Below are positions 1 through 5,799 of a stretch of DNA of 12,944 nt, piece by piece. The position numbers were made by a program, and so were the translations under genes. Origin of the DNA: Gemmatimonadota bacterium. Lineage in GTDB: Bacteria > Gemmatimonadota > Gemmatimonadetes > Gemmatimonadales > GWC2-71-9. Location: NCBI GenBank assembly GCA_003221085.1, contig QHUD01000213.1, forward strand, positions 1 to 12,944, in the 5' to 3' direction. Each line of letters opens with the position of its first letter. Positions within the stretch are counted from its first letter, which is position 1. Below the pieces are notes generated by a model that ran no database searches, was not told where the DNA came from, and saw nothing but the letters and a program-made list of their open reading frames with translations.

Positions 1-1620
1 CTCGGGCACTGGGTCGAGATGCGCTCGGTGCTCGGCGCGTCGCGGGCGCTCGAGCAGCTCGTACGGCTCCTTCCGGTCGAGGCGCATCGTCTCCACCCCG
101 ACGGCTCCATCGAGGAGGTTGCGCTCAATGCCCTGCACCCGGGCGACCGGGTGGTCGTCAAGCCGGGAGAGAAGATCCCGACCGACGGGCTCGTCGTGCA
201 GGGTCGCACGAGCGTCAACCAGGCGATGCTCACGGGCGAGTCTCAGCCGGTGGAGAAGGGGGAGGGCGACGAGGTCATCGGCGGCGCGGTGAACGGCGAG
301 GGCTCGATCACGGTCGAAGTCCGGCGCACCGGCGCCGACACCTACCTCTCTCAGGTCATCGAGCTGGTGCGCAAGGCGCAGGAGACGCGTTCTCGCACCC
401 AGGATCTCGCGAACCGCGCCGCCCTCTGGCTCACACTCATTGCCGTGGGCGGCGGGACGGTCACCCTCCTCGCCTGGCTGAGTGCAGGCCGTGATTTCAG
501 CTTCGCGCTGGAGCGCATGGTGACCGTCATGGTGATCACCTGCCCGCACGCCCTCGGGCTCGCCGTACCGCTCGTGGTCGCGGTATCCACCGCCCTGTCG
601 GCGCGGAACGGCCTGCTGATCCGCGACCGCTCGGCGTTCGAGCGGGCGCGCGAACTGGAGGCGGTCGTATTCGACAAGACGGGCACGCTCACCGAAGGGC
701 GCTTCGGCGTGACCGACATCGTGCCCCTCGGCGGGCGCACCGAGCACGACGTGCTGCGCCTCGCCGCGGCGCTCGAAAGCCGCTCGGAGCACCCGATCGC
801 CGCCGGGATCGTGCGGGCGGCGACCGACCGCGGGGTACAGTTCCCGGCTCCCGTCGGGTTCGCCGCCATCCCGGGGAAGGGCGCGCAGGGAACGGTGGAC
901 GGGACGGCGGTAAAGGTCGTGAGCCCTGGCTTCCTGAAGGAGCACGCGCTGGCCGTCGCGGACCAGCGGGTCGCACGGCTGGCCGACCAGGGGAAGACCG
1001 TCGTGTACGTGCTCGCCGACGGAAAGGCAATCGGGGCGATCGCGTTGGCCGACATCATCCGGCCAGAGTCGCGCGAGGCGCTCGGCCGGCTCAAGGCGAT
1101 GGGCATCAAGCCGATCATGCTGACGGGGGACTCCGACGCCGTGGCACGGTGGGTCGCGGGCGAGCTGGGGCTGGACGATTACTTCGCCGAGGTACTGCCG
1201 GACCAGAAGGCGGCGAAGATCGAGGAGGTCAAGCAGCGCGGCCTCACAGTCGCGATGGTGGGGGATGGCGTGAACGACGCCCCCGCCCTGGTCGCGGCAG
1301 ATGTCGGGATCGCGATCGGCGCGGGCACCGATGTGGCGATCGAGTCCGCGGATATCGTGCTCGTGCGCTCCGACCCACGCGACGTTCCGACGATCGTTGA
1401 ACTCGCCCGGGCCACGTATCGCAAGATGGTGCAGAACCTCTGGTGGGCGACGGGCTACAACGCCGTCGCAATCCCCCTCGCGGCGGGCGTGCTGGCTCGC
1501 GCGGGCATCCTGCTGTCGCCGGCGGTCGGCGCGGTGCTCATGTCGGTATCGACCGTCGTGGTGGCGCTGAACGCCCAGCTGTTGGGGCACGGCCGCGGGA
1601 GGCGACGGGTGTATAATTGA
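1..1620 (+). CDS. copB: CopB-type copper-translocating P1B-ATPase (5' end outside window)
   Basis: This is the C-terminal 539 residues of a heavy-metal P1B-type ATPase; the reading frame is open from base 1, so the N-terminus and first membrane helices lie outside the window. Visible in order (numbered from base 1): the actuator-domain TGES loop near residues 78-81, the membrane metal-site motif CPH at 181-183, the phosphorylation motif DKTGT at about 225, the nucleotide-binding SEHP at 262-265, and the hinge GDGVNDAP near 422. The last two helices carry a GYN...P element and an MSxST...NA element. CPH instead of CPC, with these last-helix elements, is the signature of the P1B-3 (CopB) group, which exports Cu(I)/Cu(II)/Ag(I) from the cytoplasm. 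The stop codon is 4 nt before the next gene, which encodes an exported His/Cys-rich protein, and a copper-type outer-membrane gene follows, supporting copper as substrate. Family assignment is firm; the exact metal is inferred. Confidence 0.93.
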   Translation, partial: LGHWVEMRSVLGASRALEQLVRLLPVEAHRLHPDGSIEEVALNALHPGDRVVVKPGEKIPTDGLVVQGRTSVNQAMLTGESQPVEKGEGDEVIGGAVNGEGSITVEVRRTGADTYLSQVIELVRKAQETRSRTQDLANRAALWLTLIAVGGGTVTLLAWLSAGRDFSFALERMVTVMVITCPHALGLAVPLVVAVSTALSARNGLLIRDRSAFERARELEAVVFDKTGTLTEGRFGVTDIVPLGGRTEHDVLRLAAALESRSEHPIAAGIVRAATDRGVQFPAPVGFAAIPGKGAQGTVDGTAVKVVSPGFLKEHALAVADQRVARLADQGKTVVYVLADGKAIGAIALADIIRPESREALGRLKAMGIKPIMLTGDSDAVARWVAGELGLDDYFAEVLPDQKAAKIEEVKQRGLTVAMVGDGVNDAPALVAADVGIAIGAGTDVAIESADIVLVRSDPRDVPTIVELARATYRKMVQNLWWATGYNAVAIPLAAGVLARAGILLSPAVGAVLMSVSTVVVALNAQLLGHGRGRRRVYN

Positions 1621-1624
1621 CGCC

Positions 1625-2023
1625 ATGAAGTCCGGTCAGCGTTACTCGGGCCTCGTTCGCGCCTTTGCGGCCGCTCTTGCGCTTACCGTCACGGCGCAGG
1701 GTGGGGAGGTCCCGATGTGCGTGTCGCTCCTCGCCAAGGCTGCGGCGCCGTGCGCGATGCACGCCCGCGGGGCTCACGCCACGCACGACGGGAGCGTCGC
1801 GAGCATCACTGCGGCGCCATCGGGGCACCACGCCTGTCATACGGATGCCGCGAGCCTCGGTTGCACGGCCGGCGGCTCCTGCCCGACCGGCGGCACCGCC
1901 GCGCCCGTGTGGATCAATGTCCCGATTGTGTCGGGGGCCGCGTCGCGCAGGGTCGCTACGGGACCGAGCTCCGCGCCGATTTCCTACCTCGCTCCACCGC
2001 TCGCTCCACCGCCTCAAGCCTAA
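1625..2023 (+). CDS. Small exported His/Cys-rich protein, probable envelope metal-binding protein
   Basis: A 132-residue protein beginning 4 nt after the copper ATPase stop, so the two are almost certainly co-transcribed. Residues 1-26 form a signal peptide (basic start, then an Ala/Leu-rich core ending near TAQG), predicting export. The mature part has five cysteines (32, 43, 71, 80, 86) and a cluster of histidines (46, 51, 54, 68, 69, 72), including HHACH at 68-72 and CAMH at 43-46, spaced as in soft-metal binding sites. The C-terminus is Pro/Ala-rich and looks disordered. I do not recognise a named family; it resembles in size and composition the small DUF2946-like proteins seen in copper clusters, but that is only an impression. 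The likely job, inferred from composition and neighbours, is binding copper delivered to the periplasm by the ATPase. Longer overlapping frames through this stretch lack a signal peptide and are rejected. Confidence 0.72.
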   Translation: MKSGQRYSGLVRAFAAALALTVTAQGGEVPMCVSLLAKAAAPCAMHARGAHATHDGSVASITAAPSGHHACHTDAASLGCTAGGSCPTGGTAAPVWINVPIVSGAASRRVATGPSSAPISYLAPPLAPPPQA

Positions 2024-2048
2024 GTCGGCCGTACCAGGTGTGTGTATC

Positions 2049-2068
2049 CGCGCCGCGCATGCGGCGCG
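2049..2068 (+). other. Stem-loop between the small metal-binding gene and the outer-membrane gene
   Basis: A perfect 8-bp stem, CGCGCCGC (2049-2056) pairing with GCGGCGCG (2061-2068) around the 4-nt loop GCAT, lies in the 77-bp gap between two copper genes. No strong T-run follows, so it is more likely an intercistronic mRNA-stabilising or attenuating hairpin than a full terminator. In such GC-rich DNA, chance formation is possible. Confidence 0.4.
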
Positions 2069-2100
2069 CGCTTGCGACTTTGGCTCGAGGAGATCTGGAG

Positions 2101-3369
2101 ATGCGAAGGCTCTTGCTGGCCCTCATCGGGTGCGCGACGTGGCCGCTCCGAGCGCAGATGGATATGCAGCATTCAATGGAGATGAACGGGGGACCCCTCG
2201 GCATTCCCGAGTCGCGAAGGGGTTCGGGCACGTCCTGGCTTCCCGATGCGTCGCCGATGCATGCCGCCCACATCATGCTCGGCGACTGGACCCTGATGCT
2301 GCACGGGCAGGGCTTCGGTCAATACGACCGGCAGGGAGGCCCCCGGGGCGGCGATCAGCTCGGCATCACCAATTGGGCCATGGCCGCCGCGAGCCGTTCG
2401 GTGGGCGGGGGTCGGGTCGAGGTCCGGGGCATGCTCAGCGCCGAGCCCTGGACCGTCGGCAGTCGGGGCTACCCGTTGCTCGTCCAGTCGGGCGAGTCAT
2501 ATCGGAGCGCGCCGCTGCACGATCGGCAGCACCCGCACGACCTCTTCATGGAGCTCGCCGCGCTGTACGAGCGGCCGGTGGCCCGGAACGTCGGGCTCTC
2601 GCTCTATCTGGCTCCCGTGGGCGAGCCGGCCGTGGGCCCGGTCGCGTTCCCGCACCGACCCTCGGCGGCGGATGATCCGTTCGCGCCCATCTCGCATCAT
2701 TGGCAGGACGGCACCCACATCACGTTCGGGGTGGTGACGGCGGGCGTGTTCACGCGCGCGGTGAAGCTCGAGGGGTCGTGGTTCAACGGCCGGGAGCCCG
2801 ACGACAATCGCACCAACTTCGACTACGGGGGACGGAGGCTCGATTCATACGGCACGCGTTTGACCGTGAACCCAGGGCCGCGGTGGAGTGTGTCCGCCTG
2901 GTACGCCTACCTGAAGAGCCCCGAAGGGCTGCACCCGGATGAGTCGCTCCACCGCTACGGTGTGGCCGCACTCACGACGCAGCCGTACGGCCGGGGTGGC
3001 CAGTGGGCGAGCGCGCTCATCTGGGGGGCGAACGACCCGCTCGGCTCCGGGCACGCGTCGAACAGCGTCGTGCTCGAGTCCAATCTCGCCCTCGACGGGA
3101 CGAACACCCTCTTCGGTCGTGCGGAATACGTGAGGAAGAACGCGGAAGAGCTGGTGGTCCCCTCGGCGCCTCCCACGGCCGAGTACGACGTGGGCGCGCT
3201 GGCCCTGGGCTACGTGCGGACGATCGGAACCATGGGAGGACTCGTGGCCGGCGTGGGCGTCCGCGGGTCGGTCAATTTTGTCCCGTCGAGCCTCGAAGCC
3301 GAGTACGGTAGCCGCACGCCGGGTGGATTCGTGGTCTATGTCCGCCTGCGCCCGGTCGGCACTCATTGA
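2101..3369 (+). CDS. Copper-associated outer-membrane beta-barrel-like protein
   Basis: The start was chosen at 2101 because AGGAG at 2088-2092 lies 8 nt before this ATG and the protein then begins with a signal peptide (MRRLLLALIGCATWPLRAQ), although the frame is open much further upstream. The product is 422 residues. Directly after the predicted cleavage site is a Met/His-rich stretch (MDMQHSMEMNGG, about residues 20-31), typical of copper-binding N-termini of periplasmic and outer-membrane copper proteins. The conserved-looking HDRQHPHD (His-rich) follows further in, and the rest alternates polar and hydrophobic residues with many Gly/Tyr/Trp/Arg, as in an outer-membrane beta-barrel, ending in VVYVRLRPVGTH. 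It is third in line after the CopB ATPase and the His/Cys-rich protein, suggesting a role in copper binding or release at the outer membrane. The TGA stop overlaps the ancestral -35 element of the arsenic operon. The family is not named with certainty; the copper link is inferred. Confidence 0.75.
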   Translation: MRRLLLALIGCATWPLRAQMDMQHSMEMNGGPLGIPESRRGSGTSWLPDASPMHAAHIMLGDWTLMLHGQGFGQYDRQGGPRGGDQLGITNWAMAAASRSVGGGRVEVRGMLSAEPWTVGSRGYPLLVQSGESYRSAPLHDRQHPHDLFMELAALYERPVARNVGLSLYLAPVGEPAVGPVAFPHRPSAADDPFAPISHHWQDGTHITFGVVTAGVFTRAVKLEGSWFNGREPDDNRTNFDYGGRRLDSYGTRLTVNPGPRWSVSAWYAYLKSPEGLHPDESLHRYGVAALTTQPYGRGGQWASALIWGANDPLGSGHASNSVVLESNLALDGTNTLFGRAEYVRKNAEELVVPSAPPTAEYDVGALALGYVRTIGTMGGLVAGVGVRGSVNFVPSSLEAEYGSRTPGGFVVYVRLRPVGTH

Positions 3370-3371
3370 CA
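3366..3371 (+). promoter_or_regulatory. Ancestral -35 element of the arsenic operon, now stranded
   Basis: A consensus TTGACA hexamer overlapping the TGA stop (3367-3369) of the copper outer-membrane gene. Its -10 partner is at 5446-5451, about 2.07 kb away, because an insertion element landed between them. With the element and one copy of the target duplication removed, the spacing is 16 nt. In the present arrangement this -35 faces the left end of the element. Confidence 0.55.
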
Positions 3372-3377
3372 TATCAA
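3372..3377 (+). promoter_or_regulatory. Left half-site of a split ArsR operator (TATCAA)
   Basis: TATCAA here is the inverted complement of TTGATA at 5442-5447. In the reconstructed pre-insertion sequence they form TATCAA-CAGAAC-TTGATA, matching the ATCAA-N6-TTGAT dyad known for many ArsR-family operators. It lay between the -35 and -10 of arsR, the expected place for an autorepressor. The insertion has separated the two halves by about 2 kb. Confidence 0.6.
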
Positions 3378-3384
3378 CAGAACT
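3377..3384 (+). repeat. Target-site duplication, left copy (ACAGAACT)
   Basis: This octamer directly abuts the left inverted repeat and is repeated exactly at 5435-5442 directly after the right inverted repeat. An 8-bp duplication is the usual size for IS1595-family insertion, agreeing with the transposase type inside. Confidence 0.88.
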
Positions 3385-3407
3385 CGCACTTATATACTTG
3401 ACAAAGC
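3385..3407 (+). repeat. Left terminal inverted repeat of the IS1595-type element
   Basis: Twenty-three bases beginning CGCACTTATATA and ending ACAAAGC, matching 5412-5434 in inverse orientation with no mismatch. The outermost base outside (T at 3384, A at 5435) also pairs, so the repeat could be counted as 24 bp; the 23-bp boundary gives the perfect 8-bp target duplication. It contains TTGACA pointing into the element. Confidence 0.92.
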
Positions 3408-3427
3408 GTAAGAGGTCTTGATATGAT
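3398..3427 (+). promoter_or_regulatory. Candidate inward promoter at the left end of the element
   Basis: TTGACA (3398-3403), inside the terminal repeat, is followed after 18 nt by TATGAT (3422-3427), a 5-of-6 match to the -10 consensus. Transcription would run rightward into the element. The candidate small ORF at 3423 begins inside the -10, so this promoter would not serve that start; it could drive antisense RNA against the HEPN-like gene. Confidence 0.4.
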
Positions 3428-3698
3428 GGACCATGCGACTGGCCTGCCTCCCGAAGATTCGAGCCCCACCATTACGGTCATGGTTCCTGTCTTGATCGAG
3501 GCCATTAGGGCAGAGGTCGCGGAGTTTTTCAGGTGGACTCCGGTTGAGACGATTGCCCTTGTTGAAGGAGAATCGCTAGCGCAGAACGTGCTTCATCGTC
3601 TGCGAGAGCAATCATGTCGTGCAGGGTCTGTACTAGCCGCTCTGCCCGTTGCACAGCTGCCAATTCTTGCTCAAGATCTTTCTTCCGATATACCATGA
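3423..3698 (+). CDS. Doubtful 91-residue ORF at the left end of the element
   Basis: An ORF with AGAGG at 3411-3415, 7 nt before the ATG. Its last 170 bp run antisense to the 3' end of the minus-strand HEPN-like gene, and only the first 35 codons lie in otherwise unassigned DNA. The translation is reasonably protein-like (for example VLIEAIRAEVAEFF) but I recognise no family, motif or membrane segment. An in-frame ATG at 3480 would be the first start inside a transcript from the adjacent promoter-like sequence, but it has no ribosome site. It may be spurious; the 121 bp from 3408 to 3528 hold nothing else I can identify. Confidence 0.22.
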   Translation: MMDHATGLPPEDSSPTITVMVPVLIEAIRAEVAEFFRWTPVETIALVEGESLAQNVLHRLREQSCRAGSVLAALPVAQLPILAQDLSSDIP

Positions 3699-4263
3699 CA
3701 AGCGACTGGTCTAGCCCATCCACGAATCCCGCCAGCTCGGGTGCTTCAGGAGCGGTGGTCCAGTCCGCATCGCTGCCCGGATGTGTGTTTACCCAGCGTA
3801 TCCATTCGCGCATCCCTCGAAGGGTCACGATGTATTTCGCGTTATGGCGAGCCAGGGCTTTCGGATCAATGAGTAAGAGCGCTTCTGGCATTGAACGGGC
3901 ATATGCCCAGATCGAATGCGCGAAGTCATTACGATGTTTCTCGATTGGTCCCAACCGTTTCATAACCTGGACGTATAGTTCCCTATCATTCTCCGACAGG
4001 GTGAGCGAGGCCGCATCCCTGACGGCGCGTCGCTGGGTGCTGCCGATTAGGGCGATAAACATTTCATTAACTACCTCAAAGTCGGCGCGCAAAAAGACCG
4101 AAATGAGGTCCGTTAAGGCGAGGTCTACATACGACCACGTCGCGATTACACGCATGACCAGTCCCACGAGAACTGGATCGGCGATTTCCAGAAACGCCGG
4201 GGTTATGATGAGGTCATTCAACGTGCTGCCGGGCATGACCTTCGAGAGGGGTTGCGGGGTCAC
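3529..4263 (-). CDS. Passenger protein with a HEPN-like R-N-x3-H motif
   Basis: A 244-residue predicted soluble, mostly helical protein carried inside the insertion element. I do not recognise a named family. The standout motif is RNDFAH at residues 111-116 within a helical context (IEKHRNDFAHSIWAYA), matching the R-(polar)-x3-H form of the HEPN RNase signature (Rx4-6H, with Asn often following the Arg). HEPN proteins include toxin and abortive-infection RNases, but the motif alone is weak evidence and the fold was not tested. The N-terminal part (21-80) has regular hydrophobic spacing; 195-235 is Glu/Gln/Ala/Leu-rich and may form a coiled coil. The start is GTG at 4263; an in-frame ATG at 4236 is an alternative and neither ribosome site is decisive. 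It diverges from the 57-residue gene across a 54-bp gap. Base composition is lower in GC than the chromosome around the element. Confidence 0.62.
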   Translation of the reverse strand: MTPQPLSKVMPGSTLNDLIITPAFLEIADPVLVGLVMRVIATWSYVDLALTDLISVFLRADFEVVNEMFIALIGSTQRRAVRDAASLTLSENDRELYVQVMKRLGPIEKHRNDFAHSIWAYARSMPEALLLIDPKALARHNAKYIVTLRGMREWIRWVNTHPGSDADWTTAPEAPELAGFVDGLDQSLVMVYRKKDLEQELAAVQRAERLVQTLHDMIALADDEARSALAILLQQGQSSQPEST

Positions 4264-4317
4264 TGTCCTTAGTCCTTGCCAAAGGTGGTTGCTGCCTTAC
4301 AAGGAGGGATTGTTCTA

Positions 4318-4491
4318 ATGGCGAAACAGAAGCATGGGCCGGGAGAAGTGCCTTCTGGTCTCACAATGGATGACATTGCGAGGCGCTTTCTCAGCGCTCC
4401 CCCCTCGCCAGACCGTCCAGCCAAAGCTGGAAAGCGGAAGGCGAAGAAAAGCGCGCCTCCATCTCGGCGTAAACGGTCTCGGCGCTCTTAG
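4318..4491 (+). CDS. 57-residue basic passenger protein
   Basis: The ATG at 4318 is preceded by a strong ribosome site AAGGAGG (4301-4307, 10 nt upstream), which supports a real gene; an upstream TTG in frame at 4276 has no such site. The protein has a short acidic/hydrophobic segment (GLTMDDIARRFL, residues 14-25), a Pro-rich linker, and a strongly Lys/Arg-rich tail from about residue 35 to the end, as in small nucleic-acid-binding proteins. It is divergent from the HEPN-like gene with 54 bp between starts, and its TAG stop overlaps the TAA stop of the convergent transposase reading frame (4488-4490). No family recognised. An antitoxin or regulator of the adjacent HEPN-like protein is a possible role, inferred only from size, charge and position. 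Confidence 0.5.
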   Translation: MAKQKHGPGEVPSGLTMDDIARRFLSAPPSPDRPAKAGKRKAKKSAPPSRRKRSRRS

Positions 4492-5373
4492 CTGTGAGTC
4501 CGCCGATAGGTGAGGCGCTTGCGCTCGATGCCGCGCAGCATGGCGGTGGCTCGCTCGGTGTCCGTCACGGGGCGGGGATCGCTCTCGGGCATATCCCTGA
4601 CCAAGCGGTGGTTGTATCGGAAATCGAATTCAGCGACATAGCGGTGCAAATGCTGAACGCCTACGTGGTGAAACGTGCCAACCAAACCGCCGGTCATGCT
4701 TGGCGAACTCGCGCCCGACCTTGCGGTAGTGCTTGGCATCGTCCGTCATCAAGTGGCTCTGCTTGTCGGCCTGTTCGTCCAGCACGTGACGGACCGCGCC
4801 CGCCGTGGCGCTCGGCACATGGAAACTGCGAACGTCGCCGCCGCGCTCGACCAACGAGACGATGACGTTCTTGTGCTGGTAGCCGCCGCGTGGCTTGCGC
4901 GCGCCCTTCTGGCGTGGCTTCTGGCCCCAGAACGTTTCGTCAGCTTCCAGCGTCTTACCGCTCCCACCGATGCGCCCGACGTGGAGGGTTTTCATCGTTT
5001 CGCGGATACGATGCCCCATAAACCACGCCGTCTTGTAGGTGATGCCGAGCATACGGTGGAGTTGGTGCGCGCTCACGCCCTTCTTGCTCGATGCCATGAG
5101 GTGGAACGCGAGCAACCACTTGTGCAACGGCAAGTGCGAACGCTCAAACAGGGTACCCACCGTCACGCTGAATTGCTCGCGGCAGCTATTGCACTGATAC
5201 AGGCCTGCGCGGTGCGCATCGCCGTTCATGCTGGTCACGTTCTCCGTATCGCCGCAATGCGGGCAGAACGCGCCGTTAGGCCAGCGCAAGCCTTCCAAAT
5301 GCGCGCGCGCCTTCGCCTCATTGGTGAAGATCGGGGCGCTCAGGTCAGCAGGTCCGGCTTTCTTGGCTGGCAT
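4488..5373 (-). pseudogene. IS1595-family (ISXO2-like) transposase, frameshifted with internal deletion
   Basis: The start at 5373 has AAGGAG (5379-5384) 5 nt upstream. Residues 37-64 form a CPHC...CNSC zinc ribbon typical of IS1595 transposases. The first catalytic Asp is in LEADETFWG (D145) and the second in TDDAKHY (D211/D212). After REFAKHD (about residue 227, near base 4693) the frame changes: the original frame gives 20 unrelated residues and stops at 4630, while GGLVGTFHHVG...HLHRYVAEFDFRYNHR, the normal C-terminal family motif, continues in another frame to the TAA at 4488. Between AKH and GTFHHV, family members have about 30 residues including the T-N-x-x-E-G segment that supplies the third catalytic Glu; here nearly all of it is absent. 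Thus a deletion, not only a frameshift, has removed part of the active site. Recoding cannot restore it, so the enzyme is predicted inactive. Confidence 0.85.
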
Positions 5374-5392
5374 CGTATCTCCTTGTGCCCTA

Positions 5393-5421
5393 ACGATACC
5401 GCCATAGACCAGCTTTGTCAA
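5393..5421 (-). promoter_or_regulatory. Transposase promoter using a -35 in the right inverted repeat
   Basis: On the minus strand TTGACA (5416-5421, within the right terminal repeat) is followed after exactly 17 nt by TATCGT (5393-5398, 4 of 6 to consensus), about 20 nt before the transposase start. The same TTGACA is present at the left end because the repeats are identical. Confidence 0.55.
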
Positions 5422-5434
5422 GTATATAAGTGCG
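5412..5434 (-). repeat. Right terminal inverted repeat of the IS1595-type element
   Basis: Exact inverse of 3385-3407 over 23 bases. Reading rightward it contains TATAAG (5425-5430), a near-consensus -10 hexamer pointing toward arsR, but no convincing -35 lies at the right distance upstream. Confidence 0.92.
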
Positions 5435-5442
5435 ACAGAACT
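5435..5442 (+). repeat. Target-site duplication, right copy (ACAGAACT)
   Basis: Exact copy of 3377-3384, directly outside the right inverted repeat. Its last base is the first base of the right operator half-site TTGATA, showing that the target lay in the spacer of the ArsR operator. Confidence 0.88.
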
Positions 5443-5451
5443 TGATACATT
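5442..5451 (+). promoter_or_regulatory. Right operator half-site and -10 element of arsR
   Basis: TTGATA (5442-5447) is the right half of the ancestral dyad; TACATT (5446-5451, 4 of 6 to TATAAT) is the candidate -10. The ATG of arsR is only 8 nt from the -10, so a transcript from this promoter would begin at or next to the start codon, implying a leaderless arsR mRNA; no ribosome site is seen before the ATG, which agrees. The original -35 and left half-site are now beyond the insertion. Confidence 0.5.
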
Positions 5452-5458
5452 CTCCACC

Positions 5459-5785
5459 ATGCCCGTCACGACCGTTCCCGACGCTAGCCGAGCCGCCCAG
5501 CTGTTCCACGCGCTCTCCGATGAGACACGGCTCGAGATCGTACGGCTCTTGTCGCACGGGGAGCGCTGCGTGTGCGAGCTGCAAGACGTCCTTGATGCGG
5601 CGCAGTCACGCCTCTCCTTCCATTTGAAGACGCTGAAGGATGCGGGGCTCGTGAGCGACCGTCGGGACGGTCGGTGGATCCATTACGCCTTGAACCGTGA
5701 CGCGCTCGATGAGATCGCCGAGTTCGCGTCCGGGGTGAGGCCGGGGAAGCACGCCGGGAGTTGCGCGCAGGCCTGCTGCGACTGA
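5459..5785 (+). CDS. arsR: ArsR-family arsenite-responsive repressor
   Basis: A 108-residue winged-helix repressor of the ArsR/SmtB family. The metal-sensing CVCEL motif (C37 and C39) matches the As(III)-binding site of classical ArsR proteins; the recognition-helix region is QSRLSFHLKTLKDAGLV (49-65), followed by the wing RRDGRWIHYAL. The C-terminus has extra cysteines (C102, C106, C107 in SCAQACCD), which may add a ligand as in ArsR variants with C-terminal As sites. It would repress its own operon and release DNA on binding arsenite. No ribosome site precedes the ATG, compatible with leaderless translation. Its promoter and operator were split by the element just upstream, so present expression is uncertain: the operon may be weakly transcribed, read from the element, or no longer autoregulated. 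An arsM remnant and arsC follow in the same direction. Confidence 0.93.
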   Translation: MPVTTVPDASRAAQLFHALSDETRLEIVRLLSHGERCVCELQDVLDAAQSRLSFHLKTLKDAGLVSDRRDGRWIHYALNRDALDEIAEFASGVRPGKHAGSCAQACCD

Positions 5786-5799
5786 GGCGAGGTGACCGG

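Larger units (their letters stand above)
3385..5434. mobile_element. IS1595-type insertion element with passenger genes, probably non-autonomous
   Basis: A 2050-bp unit bounded by perfect 23-bp terminal inverted repeats (3385-3407 and 5412-5434) and flanked by the perfect 8-bp direct repeat ACAGAACT. It encodes, on the minus strand at its right end, a transposase with the zinc-ribbon and DDE-type layout of the IS1595 (ISXO2-like) family. Typical IS1595 elements are about 1 kb; the extra length is passenger DNA: a HEPN-like protein gene (minus), a divergent 57-residue basic protein gene (plus), and a doubtful small ORF at the left end. Passenger genes are known in this family. The left half is clearly less GC-rich than the flanks, indicating foreign origin. 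The transposase is disrupted, so movement would need a helper in trans. The perfect repeats and duplication suggest a fairly recent insertion. Confidence 0.92.

Noticed and set aside
1717..2100. Upstream extension of the outer-membrane protein reading frame
   Set aside because: It overlaps the small His/Cys-rich gene, lacks a signal peptide, and the ATG at 2101 has a good ribosome site and gives a proper signal peptide.
1665..2675. 336-codon plus-strand ORF
   Set aside because: Arg/Pro/Ala-rich translation typical of a shadow frame in GC-rich DNA; overlaps two better genes.
3614..4318. 234-codon plus-strand ORF inside the element
   Set aside because: Ser/Arg-rich antisense of the HEPN-like gene with no ribosome site or recognisable feature.
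4488..5373. Programmed frameshift in the transposase
   Set aside because: Residues expected between the two parts, including the catalytic Glu segment, are absent, so recoding would not make a complete enzyme; also no obvious slippery A-run is at the junction.
4675..5445. 256-codon plus-strand ORF opposite the transposase
   Set aside because: It is the complement of a clearly recognised transposase and shows no motif of its own.
5412..5451. Outward promoter from the element driving arsR
   Set aside because: TATAAG at 5425-5430 resembles a -10, but no -35 is found at 15-19 nt upstream, and TTGTCA at 5415-5420 is 25 nt from the native -10; not supported enough to list as a promoter.
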